DNA of 64,000 nt, taken from positions 92,847,716-92,911,715 of the forward strand of contig CM038229.1 of the NCBI GenBank assembly GCA_021442155.1, written 5' to 3'. The notes under the pieces are model-generated. The model did no database searches. It was not told where the DNA came from and saw nothing but the letters and a program-made list of their open reading frames with translations. Every line of letters begins with the position of its first letter. The first letter of the stretch is position 1. Source of the stretch: Cymbidium sinense (lineage: Eukaryota; Streptophyta; Magnoliopsida; Asparagales; Orchidaceae). Of the stretch, positions 11,281 through 23,300 are shown in pieces. The position numbers and the translations under genes are program-made.

Positions 11281-12893
11281 TAAAATATGTATATTCAGCA
11301 TCTAGATTTTCTTAAAGTTGTGGCCATTAATTGGATTACCCCTTTACACACTGATAATTCGATTAGGGGTTTGAATAGATTATGGTTTAAGCTTAAAAAG
11401 CCCAAACAAAATTTGGTTTGGTGGAACAAACATTATTTTAAAAATCTTTTTGCTAATTTAAAAAACATGGAACTTTTAGTTTATGAACTTGAAAATGCTA
11501 TTTTCACTAACTCTTCTAAGCTTAAAGATTTGAATGAAGCTTAAGATAAACTTGTTAATTATTAGAATATTGAAGAGTCCTTTTGGTGGTAAAATGATGT
11601 TACTAAACATATTGCTGATGGGGACAAAAATACCTGGTATTTTTATGCTTTGTTTAATAAAAAGTGAGCTTTAAATTATATCTAAAAAAATGAAAAATGA
11701 TATTGGAGATTGGATTACTAATATTAATGTTATTATCCAATTCAAAAATATGCTTAATAAAAGCTACTCTTATGAAGCTATTTCTAATTTGCATTTGATC
11801 CCATCTATTATTACCAATAATGATAATCATTAGCTTACTAGGTTGCTTACTGAAGATGAGATTGGTAAAGTTCTCAATAGCATGAACATTGATTTCATTA
11901 CTGGTATGGAGGGATAAACAACTCAATTTTTTCAAAATTGTTGGTCTATTATTAAGCATGACTTAATCGATGTTATTATTAATTTTTTATTGGTAATCCT
12001 TTCCTTAAATATTTTTCAAGCACTTCCATTGTTCTCATACCTAAAAAAGATAATCCAAATTCATGGAGTGGTTTTAGACCTATTAGTCTTTACACTTTCT
12101 TTAATAAATTGATTTCTAAAATTCTTACTAATAGACTTAGCCCTTTACTTCAAAAAATTATCTCTCTCAACCAAACTGGTTTTGTTAGAGGGAGATCTAT
12201 ATCTAATAACATTCTTCTTGCTCAACAGCTTATTCATGAACTTGGTGTTCCAACTAGAGGTGGTAACATCCTTTTTAAATTAGATATTTCTAAAGCCTTT
12301 GATAATATCTCTTAGGATTTCCTTTTAAATATCATGCATTTATTTAGTTTCTCTGATAATTTCATTAACCTCATTAAAAACTAAATTAATAATGTCAAGT
12401 TTTCAATTCTTCGTAATGGTGAAGCTTTAGGCTTCTTTCCTTATTTTCATGGATTGAGACAAGGAGATCATTTGTCCCCTTCTTTGTTTATTGCGGAATA
12501 CCTTTCTAGGAGTTCATATGAGTTATTCAATAACAACCCTATCATATAATTTAGAACTCTTGGTGGTATCCTTGTTTCTCATCTTAGCTTTGTTGATGAT
12601 TTCATTATCTTTTGTAATGTTTCTTTTCATCATATAGAAAGACTAAAGAAATTTTTAAATAATTTTGGTAGAGAAAGTTGTATTTCTATTAATGAAAATA
12701 AGAGCTTCTTTATCACCTCCTCTAAAATTTCTAATAATAAAATCAATCATATCTTGAGAATCACTAACTTTAAACACCAGCAACTCCCTATTAAATATAT
12801 GGGTGCTCCTCTTCTCAAAAGTCAAAAAAGATCCCATGATTTTGATAAGCTTATCCAAAAAATTTCTAATAAAATTTTGGTGCTCCTCTTCTA
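11281..12893 (+). pseudogene. LINE ORF2 linker and reverse transcriptase remnant
   Basis: The RT domain stays in one frame from about 12020 to 12893 except for stops near 12313, 12382 and 12547. Visible motifs are RPISLYTFFNKLISKIL and QTGFVRGRSISNNI, motif A LDISKAFD (Asp codons at 12283 and 12301), GLRQGDHLSPSLF (motif B) and FVDDF (12589-12603, a variant of FADD). All three catalytic aspartates are kept. The frame then reads IKYMGAPLLKSQKRSHDFDKL and ends abruptly. Thumb, connection, Cys-rich C-terminus and 3' UTR are absent. The reverse open frames at 11654-11959 and 12655-12858 are shadows. Confidence 0.9.
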
Positions 12894-12900
12894 ATAAAAT

Positions 12901-15900
12901 TTCTAATAAACTATTTTTTAGGTTTTTATTTTTAGTTTAGTTTAGGTATACATTTATTTAGGTTTATTTTATTATTTATTTATATAGTTTATATTTTTTA
13001 TTTTAGTTTACTTTTTATTTTAGTTTAGTTTTGGTTTTCTTTTAGTTTAGTTTTTGTTTATTTAGATTTATTTTTTTAGGTTGAGGTTTACTTTAGGTTT
13101 AGGTTTTATTTATTTATTATTTACTTATAGTTTTTTTAGTATAGAATAGTTTATTTTATTTAGTTTTTAGTTAATTTAGTTTAGATTTATGTTTATTTAG
13201 TTTAGTTTAGGTTTGGGTTTTAAGTTTTATTTAGGTTTAGGTATAACTTTTATTTATTTAATTTTTATTTATATTTTTGTTTATTTAGTTTAGTTTATTT
13301 AGTTAAAGTTTTATTTTTATTTAGGTTTAGGTTTAGGTTAGTTTTATTTAGTTTGTTTTATTTAGTTTTTATTTTAGGTTTATATTTAGGTTTAGTTTAG
13401 GTTTATTTAATTTTTATTTTGGTTTAGGTTTTTTTGAAGTTTAGTTTATTTAGGTTTAGGTTTCGATTTAGGTTTATTTAGGTATATTTAGTTTAGGTTT
13501 TTTATTTTTAGGTTTAGGTTCATTTATTTTTCTTTTAGTTTTTATTTTTATTCTATTAGTTTTATTTATTTATTTAGGTTTATTTGTGTTTATTTATTTG
13601 GTTTATTTTTAGTTTAGATTTAGGTTTATTTATTTTTGTTTAGTTTAGTTTTTTTAATTTTTAGGTTTATTTAGTTTTTAGTTTTATTTAGTTTTGGTTT
13701 TGGTTTAGTTTTAGGTTTTATTTATTTATTTATTTAAATTTTATTTTATTTTGTTTAGTTTAGGTTTAACTTTATGTTTATGTTCATTTATTTAGTTTAG
13801 TTATTTATTTAGGTTTAGGTTTATGTTTATTTATTTAGGTTTTATTTAGTTTAGTTTATTTAGTTTTATTTTATTTTTGGTTTAGGTTTATTTTGTATAA
13901 GTTTAGTCTAGGTTTATTTTTATTTCTTTATTTTTTTTATTTATGTACTTTTAGGTTTTGGTTTATTTATTTATTTAGGTTTTGGTTTAGGTTTATTTAT
14001 TTAGTTTATTAAGGTTTATGTTTAGGTTTTATTTAGTTTAGTTTATTTAGTTTTATTTTATTTTGGGTTTGGCGTTTAGGGTTAGGTTTATTTAGTTTAG
14101 TTTAGTTTAGGTTTAATTTTTTTATCTATTTAATTTATTTATTTAGCTTAGATATTTTATTTTAAGTTTAGGTTTTAATTAGCTTTATTTCGGCTAGGTT
14201 TAGTTGATTTTTAGGTTTAGGTTTAGGGTTTAGGTTTATTTAGTTTTAGTTTAGGTGTAGGTTTAGGTTAATTTTAGTTTAGTTTATTTTATTTAGTTTA
14301 GTTTATTTATTTAGTTTAGTTTATTTTTTTGTTTATGTTTAGGTTTATTGTATTATTTAGTTTATTTTAGTTTAGGTTTTTAATTTAGGTTATTTAGTTT
14401 AGTTTAAGTTTATTTAGTTTAATTTTATTTATCTATTTTAGCTAAGGTTTATTTAGTTTATTTAGTTTATTTTTTAATTATTTAAGGTTTAGGTTTAGGC
14501 TTAGGTTTATTTTTGGTTTTTAGGTTCAGGGTTTGGTTTAGGTTTAGTTTAGGTTTTATTTTTTAGCTTAATTTTTTTAATTTATTTTTTTATGTTTATC
14601 TATTTTGGCTTAGTTTAGGTTTAGGTATTTTTTATTTCATTAAGATTATTTATTTAGTTTAAAATTAGGTTTAGGTTTAGGTTTAGGATTAGGTTTAGGT
14701 TTAGGTTTAGGTTTATGTTTATTTTATTTAGATAAGGTTTATTTAGTTTTTATTTTATTTATTTAGTTTAGGTTTAGAGTTTAGGTTTAGTTTAGTTTAG
14801 GGTTTAGGTTTCAGTTTATTTTAGGTTTATTTTTAGTTTAGTTTATTATTTAATTTAGTTTAGGTTTAGGTTTATTTTATTTATTTATTTTATTTAGTTT
14901 ATTTTTTAGGTTTTATTTTAGGTTTTAGGTTTAGGTTGAGGTTTTGGTTTAGGTTTAGGTTTATTTATTTAGTTTAGGTTTTAGTTTTTATGTTATTAGG
15001 TTTTACTATTATTTAGTGTTTTTAAAGTATTATTAGTTTTTAGTTAGTTTATTTATTATTATTATTATTTATTAATTTATTAGTTTAGTTGGTTTTATTA
15101 GTTTATTATTACTAGTTAGTTTCTTAAGTTTGTTTATTATTATTAGATTTAGTATATTTATTTAGGTTTTATTTATTATTTAGTTTATTATTAGTTTTAG
15201 GTTTAGGGTTTAGGTTTTAATTTATTTATTTAGCTTAGATATTTTATTTATTTATTTAATTTATTTATTTAGCTTAGTTTATTATTATTATTATTAGTTT
15301 AGTTATTAATTTTATTTAGTTTAATTTATTATTAGTTTATTAGTTTAGTGTTAGTTATTATTAGTTATTTAGTTTTAGTTTATTAGTTTCTTTAGTTTTA
15401 TTATTAGTTTTAGTTATTATTATTTAGTTAGTTTATTAATTTATTAATTTAGTTTAGTTATTAATTTTAGTTATCAGTTACTTATTATTATTAGTTTTTT
15501 TATTAATTACTTAGTTTATTTATTAGTTTTAGTTTATTAATTATTAGTTTTAGTTTGGTTAATTTAGTTATTATTAGTTTATTTATTGGGTTTAGTTTTA
15601 TTATTATTTAGTTATTTATTAAGGTTTAATTTACTTAGTTTATTAGTTTAGTTTTAGTTAATAGTTTTGGTTTAGTTTAGTTTTTATTACTTTAATTAGT
15701 TTAGTTTATTTTTACTTAGTTCATTAGAATGGTTTTTTTGTTTATGTTTAATTTAGTTATTAGTTTTCTTATTAGTTTAGTTAGTTTTTATTATTATTAG
15801 TTTATTAGTTTTTTAACCCTAAACCCTAAGTTAGTTTAGTTTAGTTAGTTTTAATATTTTTTACTTTAGTTTATAATTAGTTTTTATTTATTATTAGTTT

Positions 15901-16182
15901 ATTAGTTTCAGTTCATTATTTATTAGTTTTAGTTTTAGTTAGTTTATTTTAGTGTTTTATTAGTTTCTTATTAGGGTTGAGGGTTTAGGGTTTGGAGTTT
16001 AGGGTTTAGGGTTTAGGCTTGTAGGTTTAGTGTTTAACGATTAGGGTTAGCTTTAAGGTTTAGCATTTTAGTTTAGGGTTTTTTTTATTTTTTTATTTCT
16101 TTATTATTTTTAGGGTTTAGGGTCTAGGGTTTAAGTTTTATGTTCAAGGTTCATTTTTAGTTTGGGCTTTTGGTTTTTTTGG
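12901..16182. repeat. TTTAGG-type degenerate array, G-strand on +
   Basis: From 12901 the + strand is the G-rich strand. It is mostly TTTAGG, TTTATTT and TTTAGTTTA words, with long hexamer runs (for example 14660-14715). From about 15000 to 15960 the texture changes to TTATTATTAGTTTAGTTATT, with few G's and very few telomere units. Clean TTTAGGG returns at 15970-16180. A 16-bp islet of opposite polarity (AACCCTAAACCCTAAG) sits at 15815-15830. No gene is seen. Confidence 0.9.
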
Positions 16183-16693
16183 TTTTTTTTTAACAGAGAA
16201 CAAATTCATATACAACATTTCTTAGTTTATATTTCATCAATCAACAAACATGCCAAGTTCTCCATGACATATGCGACAACATAGATAAAAATAAGCATGC
16301 ATAGAGAAAATTAATAGCCCTAGAAAACTAGAACTATTTCTACTTTAAAGACATAATTCCATAAGCAACAGATCGGATTGGACATTCGTTAGTTTCTCTA
16401 GTTCCTATTCGAACCACCCCAGCCTCTCGAGTAACGGGATCCACCAACATATCTACAATCTCTCCCTCCACCACCACCATGGCTAAAACCTCCGTCACTC
16501 CTCCTACCTCCATAACCACCACTACTCTAACCACAACCTCCATATCCACCAATGCCTCCAGATCCCCCACCACCACTGTGATAATCATCGCCTCTGCCTT
16601 TGTCTCCACCGCCTCCGCCTTCGCCTTCGTCGCCAAATCTAGACTGAGCTTGGTTGACGGTAATGTTCCTGCCATCAAGGTTTTGTACATTTT
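16183..16693 (-). pseudogene. GRP fragment 4
   Basis: Read on the minus strand from 16693, it enters at the common breakpoint (AAATGTACAAAACCTTGATGG, from NGQNLDGRN). It gives GRNITVNQAQS and then a Gly-rich tail with added Glu/Gly/Asp codons, GGSRYSRGWGG, an eroded end, the 3' UTR and a T-run on + (A-run on -) at 16183-16191. An in-frame stop lies in the tail (position of GQSSGG). The 116-codon open frame on this strand (16340-16690) is in another frame and yields Val/Glu/Met-rich sequence. It is open only because shifted GGN codons rarely form stops. Confidence 0.85.
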
Positions 16694-19600
16694 TAAGGTT
16701 AAGGTTTAGGTTTAAGTTTATTAATTTTTAGGATTATTTTTCTAATTTATTTAAGATACTTTCAATTTAGGGTTATGGTTTAGGGTTTAGGGTTTAGGGT
16801 TTGGGGTTTATGGTTAAGGGTTTAGGGTTAGTGTTTAGGGTTTAGGGTTTAGCAATTAAGGTTTAAGGTTTAGGGTTTAGGGTTTAGGGTTTAGGGTTTT
16901 AGCATTTATACTATTGGGGTTTAGGTTTTAAGGTTAGGGTTATGGTTTAAGATTTAGGGATTAGGGTTTAGGGTTTAGAGTTTAGGGTTTAGAGTTTTGG
17001 GTTTAGGGTTTTTTAGGGTTTAGGGTTTAGGGTTTGCATTTTTTTTTAGGGTTTAGGGTTTTGGGTTTAGGATTTTGGATTTAGGGTTATTTTTTAATTA
17101 AGTAAACTAGTAGGTTTAGGTTTATTTAGTTTATCTTTTATATATTTTAGTTTAGTTTATTTTTTATTTTTGTTTAGCCTTATTTTTTATTTTAATTTAG
17201 TTTAGTATATTTATTTTAGGTTTATTTATTTTAATTTAGGTTTTTTATTTTATTTTTTTTTGGGGTTTAGGTTTATGTTTATATTAAATTTTTAGTTGAG
17301 TTTTACTTTTATTTTATTTTTTATGTTTTGGTTTTTATTTATTTTTAGGTTTAGGTTTAGGTATTTATTTATATTTTTTGGTTTATATTTTTGGCTTTTA
17401 GTTTAGGTTTATTTTTAGGTTTTTTTTTTAGGTTTAGTTTTATTTTTGGTTGAGTTTTATTTTTATTTTAATTTTTAGGTTTAGGTTTTGTTTTTTAGTT
17501 TTGGGTTTAAGTTTAGGTTTTTATTTTATTATTTTAGATTTAGGTTTTAGGTTTTTATTTAAGTTTTAGGTTTAGGTTTAGGTTTAGGTTTAAGTTTATT
17601 TATTGAGTTTTGGGTTTAATTTATTTAGTTCAAGTTTAGGTTTATTTTGTTTAAGTTTAAGTTTAGGATTAGGTTTAGGTCTCAGGTTTATTTTTAGGTT
17701 TAATTTATTTAGGTTTTAGTTTATTTAGTTTAGTTTAGGTTTAGGTTTTTATTTATTTAGTTTATTTAGGTTTAGGTCTAGGTTTATTTATTTGTTATTT
17801 TCTTTTATTTTTTAGGTTTATTTATTTTAGTTTAGGTTTAGGCTTAGGTTTAAGTTTATTTATTTATTTATATTTATTTATTTTTTTCAATTTTGGTTTT
17901 TAAGTTTATTTATTTAGTTTTAAGTTTACATTTAAGTTTACATTTAGGTTTACATTTTGGTTTATTTATTTAGTTTATTTTATTTAGTTTAATTTAGTTT
18001 AGGTTTAGGTTTAAGTTTAGGTTTATTTAGTTTAATTTAGGTTTATTTATTTTATAATTATTTAGTTTAGTTTATTTATTTTGGTTTAGGTTTTATGTTT
18101 TGATTTAGTTTTATTTAGGTTTATTTTTAATTTTAGGTTTAGGTTTATTTATTTATTTTAGTTTAAGTTTATGTTTAGGTTTGTTTTATTTAGTTTAGGT
18201 TTAGGTTTGGGTTTAGCTTTATTTGGTTTAGTTTATTTTGATTATTTAGTTTAGGTTTAAGTTTAGGTTTGGTTTGGGTTTTGGTTTATTTTAGTTTTTT
18301 AGTTTAGGTTTAGCTTTAGGTTTAGTTTCGGGTTTAGGTTTAGGTTTAGGTTTTATTTAGCTTTATTTAGTTTAGTTTATTTATTTTTTTAATTTAATTT
18401 TATTTATTTTAGTTTATTTATTTTAGGTTTAGGTTTAGGTTTAGGTTTATTTTATTTTAGTTTATTTTAGGTTTATTTAGTTTATTAGTTTAGTTTATTT
18501 TAGTTTAGGTTTAGGTTTAGGTTTAGTTTAGGTTTAGGTTTAGGTTTAGGTTTAGGTTTTATTTTATTTTTTAGGTTTAGGTTTAGATTTAGGTTTAGGT
18601 TTAGATTTAAGTTCAGGTTTATTTAGTTTAGGTTTAGTTTAGGTTTAAGTTTAAGTTTAGGTTTAGGTTTATTTTTATATAGTTTATTCAGTTTATCTTA
18701 GGTTTAGGTTTATCAAGCTTAATTTAGTTTACTTTAGTTTAATTTAGGTTTATTTATTTAGTTTAGTTTATTTAAGTTTAGGTTTAGGTTTATTTTAAGT
18801 TTTAGTTTATTTATTTTCATTTTTTAGTTTAGTTTAGTTTAGTTTAGGTTTAGGTTTAGGTTTAGGTTTAGGTTTATTATATTAGTTTAAGTTTATTTTT
18901 AGTTTTGTTTAGGTTTAGGTTTATTTTAGGTTTAGGTTTATTTATTTTTGGTTTAGTTTTGGTTTCTTTTATTTAGGTTTAGGTTTAGGTTTAGGTTTAG
19001 ATTTATTTTAGTTTATTTAGTTTAGATTTAGGTTTAGATTTAGGTTAAGGTTTAAGTTTAGGTTTTTTCTTTGTTGAGTTTAATTTAATTTAGGTTTAGA
19101 TTTAGGTTTATTTCAGTTTAAGTTTAATTTAATTATTTTAGGTTTAGCTTTAGATTTAGTTTAGGTTTATTTTAGTTTAGTTTAGTTTATGTTTTTAGGT
19201 TTTTTAGGTTTAAATTTAGGTTTTATTTTTTTATATTAGTTTAGATTTATTTAGTTTCTTAGGTTTAGGTTTTTTTAGTTTAGGTTCAGGTTTTTTAAGT
19301 TTATTTATTTCGTTCAAGTTTATTTAGGTTTAGGTTTAGGTTTATTTATTTAAGTTTAGTTTATTTATTTTAGTTTATTTATCTAGGTTTAGGTTTAGGT
19401 TTAGGTTTAGATTTATTTTTATTTTAGGCTTATTTAGGTTTATTTATTTAGGTTTAGGTTTGTTTTTATTTAGTTTACTTTATTTAGTTTATTTAGGTTT
19501 AGGTTTATTTAGGTTTAGGTTTATTTAGTTTTAGTTTATTTAGGTTTAAGTTTATTTAGTTTTTCTAAGGTTTAAGTTTAAGTTTACATTAGGTTTATTT

Positions 19601-20319
19601 TTTTAGGTTTAGGTTTATTTTAGAATTAGGTTTATATAATTTTGATTTAGGTTTAGGCTTATTTTAGGTTTAGGTTTAGGTTTATTTATTTATTTATTTT
19701 ATGTTTAGGTTTAGGTTCAATTTAGTTTAGTTTAATTTATTTATTTTGGTTTAGGTTTAGGTTTTAGTTTATTTAGGTTTACATTTAGGTTTAGGTTTAG
19801 GTTTAAGTTTATTTTAGTTTAGCTTTTAGGTTTAGTTTTATGTTTATTTTAGGTTTTATTTAGTTTAGTTTAGTTTAGTTTAGTTTAGGTTTATTTTATT
19901 TAGTTTAGGTTTAAGTTTATTTTATTAATTAATTTTAGTTTAGTTTAGTTTATGTTTAGGGTTAGAGTTTTGTTTTAAGTTTATTTAGTTTAGTTTACAT
20001 TTATTTATTTTAGTTTATTTAGTTTTGGTTTAGTTTAGTTTATTTAGTTTATTTATTTAGTTTAGGTTTAGGTTTATTTAGTTTATTTTATTTTATTTTA
20101 ATTATTTAGTTTAGGTTTAGGTTTAGGTTTAGCTTTATTTTATTTAGTTTTCTTATTTTATCAGTTTATTTTCTTTAGTTTATGTTTAGGTTTAGGTTTA
20201 GGTTCAGGTATAAGTTTTGGTTTATTTAGTTTAGTTTATTTTAGTTTAGGTTAATTTAGTTTTGTTTAGTTTATGTTTATTTTTTATTTATTTATTTAAT
20301 TTTATTTTATTTTAGTTTA
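16694..20319. repeat. TTTAGGG tract, boundary box, then TTTAGG hexamer array
   Basis: A TTTAGGG-rich stretch (16760-17090) is followed by the boundary box (TTAAGTAAACTAGTAGG) at 17097-17113. After it come about 3.2 kb of TTTAGG hexamers mixed with TTTATTTAGTTTA words. Runs of four to six successive perfect TTTAGG units occur, for example near 18520-18555 and 18840-18875. No gene is seen. Confidence 0.9.
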
Positions 20320-23300
20320 TTTTTAGTTTAATTAGGTTTAAGTTTATTTATTTAATTTTGTTTATTTTGGTTTATTTTTATTTTAGTTTATTTTCTTTTT
20401 ATTTAGTTTAATTTAGTTTATGTTTAAGTTTAGGTTTAGGTTTAGGTTTATTTAGGTTTAATTAGTTTAGTTTAGTTTAAGTTTAGGTTTAAGTTTAGGT
20501 TTAGTTATTTTAGGTTTAGGATTAGGTTTAGGTTTTAGTTTAGTTTAAGTTTAGGTTTAGGTTTAGGTTTAGGTTTTAAGTTTTATTTTATTTTATTTAG
20601 GATTATTTATTTAGGTTTAGGTTTATTTATTTAGTTTAATTTATTTAGTTTATTTTATATTTATTTATCTAGTTTAGATTTAGGTTTTATTTATTTTAAG
20701 TTAGTTTAGTTTAATTTATTTTTAGGTTTACGTTTAGGTTTAGGTATAGTTTAGTTCATTTATTAATTTTATTTATTTTAGTTTAGGTTTTAAGTTTTAC
20801 TTTGTTTATTTTTTTAGTTAAATTTTATTTATTTATTTATTTTAATTTAGTTTAGTTTATTTAGGTTTAGATTTATTTTATTTATGATTTAATTTATTTT
20901 TTTATTTAGTTTAAGTTTAGGTTTTGGTTTAGGTTAATTTAGTTTAGGTTTTTTTAGGTTTAAGTTTTATTTAGATTAGTTTATTTAGTTTAGGTTTATT
21001 TTTTGTTTAAGTTTAGGTTAATTTAGTTTAGGTCTAGTATAAGTTTAGATTTAGGTTTTATTTTATTCTAGGTTTGTTTATTTAAGTTTACATATAGGTT
21101 TTATTTAGTTTTCAGTTTTATTTAGGTTTAGGTTTATTTAGTTTAGGTTTATTTTATTTATGTTTAGGTTGATTTATTTTAGTTTATTTTATTTTATTTT
21201 AGTTTAGGTTTATTTTAGTTTAAGTTTTTTAGGTTTATTTAGGTGTAGGTTTAGGTTTATTTTTATTTAGGTTTTAGGTTTAGGTTTAGGTTTAGGTTTA
21301 TTTTTATTTTAGTTTTTATTTACTTTATTTAGTTTTGGTTTATTTATTTAGTTTAGTTTATTTATTTTTAGTTTAGGTTTAGTCTATTTTATTTTAGTTT
21401 ATTTTATTTATTTAGGTTTAAGTTTATGTAGTTTAAGTTTTAAGTTTAGGTTTAGGTTTATTTTGTCTTGTTTAGTTTAGTTTATTTTTAGTTTAGGTTT
21501 TTTTATTTAGCTTAGGTTTTATTTATTTAGATTAGGTTTTTTTATTTAGTTTAGCTTTTATTTATTTAGTTTATTTTGAGGTTTAGTTTATTTAGTTTAG
21601 TTTATTTTATTTTAGTTTAGGTTTAAGTTTATTTAGGTTTATTTAGTTTAGTTTGTTTATTTTAATATATTTATTTAGTTTATTTTAGTTTATTTAGTTT
21701 AGGTTTAAGTATAGGATTAGTTTAGTATAGTTTAACTAATTTTAGCTTTAGGTATAGGTTAACATTTAAGTTTATTTAGATTAGTTTATTTTATTTTGTT
21801 TATTTATTTTATTTTATTTATATTATGTTTATTTATTTTATTTATTTATTTATTTTTCATTTTGGTTTAGGTTTAGGTTAGTTTTATTTAGTTTAGTTGA
21901 GGTTTAGGTTTAGGTTTTGATTTAGTTTAGTTTAGGGAGGGATTAGGGTTTATGGTTTAGGTTTAACATTTTGGGTTAGGGTTTTATTTTTAGTTTAATT
22001 AGGTTTAAGTTTATTTATTTAATTTTGTTTATTTTGGTTTATTTTTATTTTAGTTTATTTTCTTTTTATTTAGTTTAATTTAGTTTATGTTTAAGTTTAG
22101 GTTTAGGTTTAGGTTTATTTAGGTTTAATTAGTTTAGTTTAGTTTAAGTTTAGGTTTAAGTTTAGGTTTAGTTATTTTAGGTTTAGGATTAGGTTTAGGT
22201 TTTAGTTTAGTTTAAGTTTAGGTTTAGGTTTAGGTTTAGGTTTAGGTTTAAGTTTTATTTTATTTTTATTTAGGATTATTTATTTAGGTTTAGGTTTATT
22301 TATTTAGTTTAATTTATTTAGTTTATTTTATTTAGCTTATTTATCTAGTTTAGATTTAGGTTTTATTTATTTTAAGTTAGTTTAGTTTAATTTATTTTTA
22401 GGTTTACGTTTAGGTTTAGGTATAGTTTAGTTCATTTATTAATTTTATTTATTTTAGTTTAGGTTTTAAGTTTTACTTTGTTTATTTTTTTAGTTAAATT
22501 TTTATTTATTTATTTAGCTTAATTTAGTTTAGTTTATTTAGGTTTAGATTTATTTTATTTATGATTTAATTTATTTTTTTATTTAGTTTAAGCTTAGGTT
22601 TTGGTTTAGGTTAATTTAGTTTAGGTTTATTTAGGTTTAAGTTTTATTTAGTTTAGTTTTATTTAGTTTAGGTTTATTTTTTGTTTAAGTTTAGGTTAAT
22701 TTAGTTTAGGTCTAGTATAAGTTTAGATTTAGGTTTTATTTTATTCTAGGTTTGTTTATTTATTTACATATAGGTTTTATTTAGTTTATTTTAGGTTTAG
22801 GTTTATTTAGTTTAGGTTTATTTTATTTATGTTTAGGATTTATTTTAGTTTATTTTATTTTATTTTAGTTTAGGTTTATTTTAGTTTAAGTTTTTAGGTT
22901 TATTTAGGTGTAGTTTTTTATTTTTATTTTAGGTTTTAGGTTTAGGTTTAGTTTATTTTTTTTATTAGTTTTATTTACTTTATTTAGTTTTGGTTTATTT
23001 ATTTAGTTTAGTTTATTTTATTTTTTAGTTTAGGTTTTTATTTTATTTTAGTTTATTTTATTTATTTAGGTTTAAGTTTATGTAGTTTAAGTTTTAAGTT
23101 TAGGTTTAGGTTTATTTTGTCTTGTTTAGTTTAGTTTATTTTTAGTTTAGGTTTTTTTATTTAGCTTAGGTTTTATTTATTTAGATTAGGTTTTTTTATT
23201 TAGTTTATTTTGAGGTTTAGTTTATTTAGTTTAGTTTATTTTATTTTAGTTTAGGTTTAAGTTTATTTAGGTTTATTTAGTTTAGTTTATTTTAATATAT

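Larger units (their letters stand above)
8885..12900 (+). mobile_element. Decayed L1-type LINE, 3' end missing
   Basis: A non-LTR retrotransposon lies in the sense direction with ORF1 remnants, an APE-type endonuclease and a reverse transcriptase. All are broken by stops and frameshifts. The 5' edge is where CCTAAACC repeats give way near 8885. The element stops in the C-terminal part of the RT domain at about 12893, with no 3' UTR or poly(A). It is followed at once by TTTAGG repeat of the opposite polarity. Full-length plant L1 elements are usually longer and end in poly(A), so the 3' part was lost after insertion. I see no target-site duplication. Confidence 0.85.

Noticed and set aside
16340..16690. 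116-codon minus-strand open frame as a novel protein
   Set aside because: It is a frame-shifted reading of Gly-rich GRP codons with no start context or domain.
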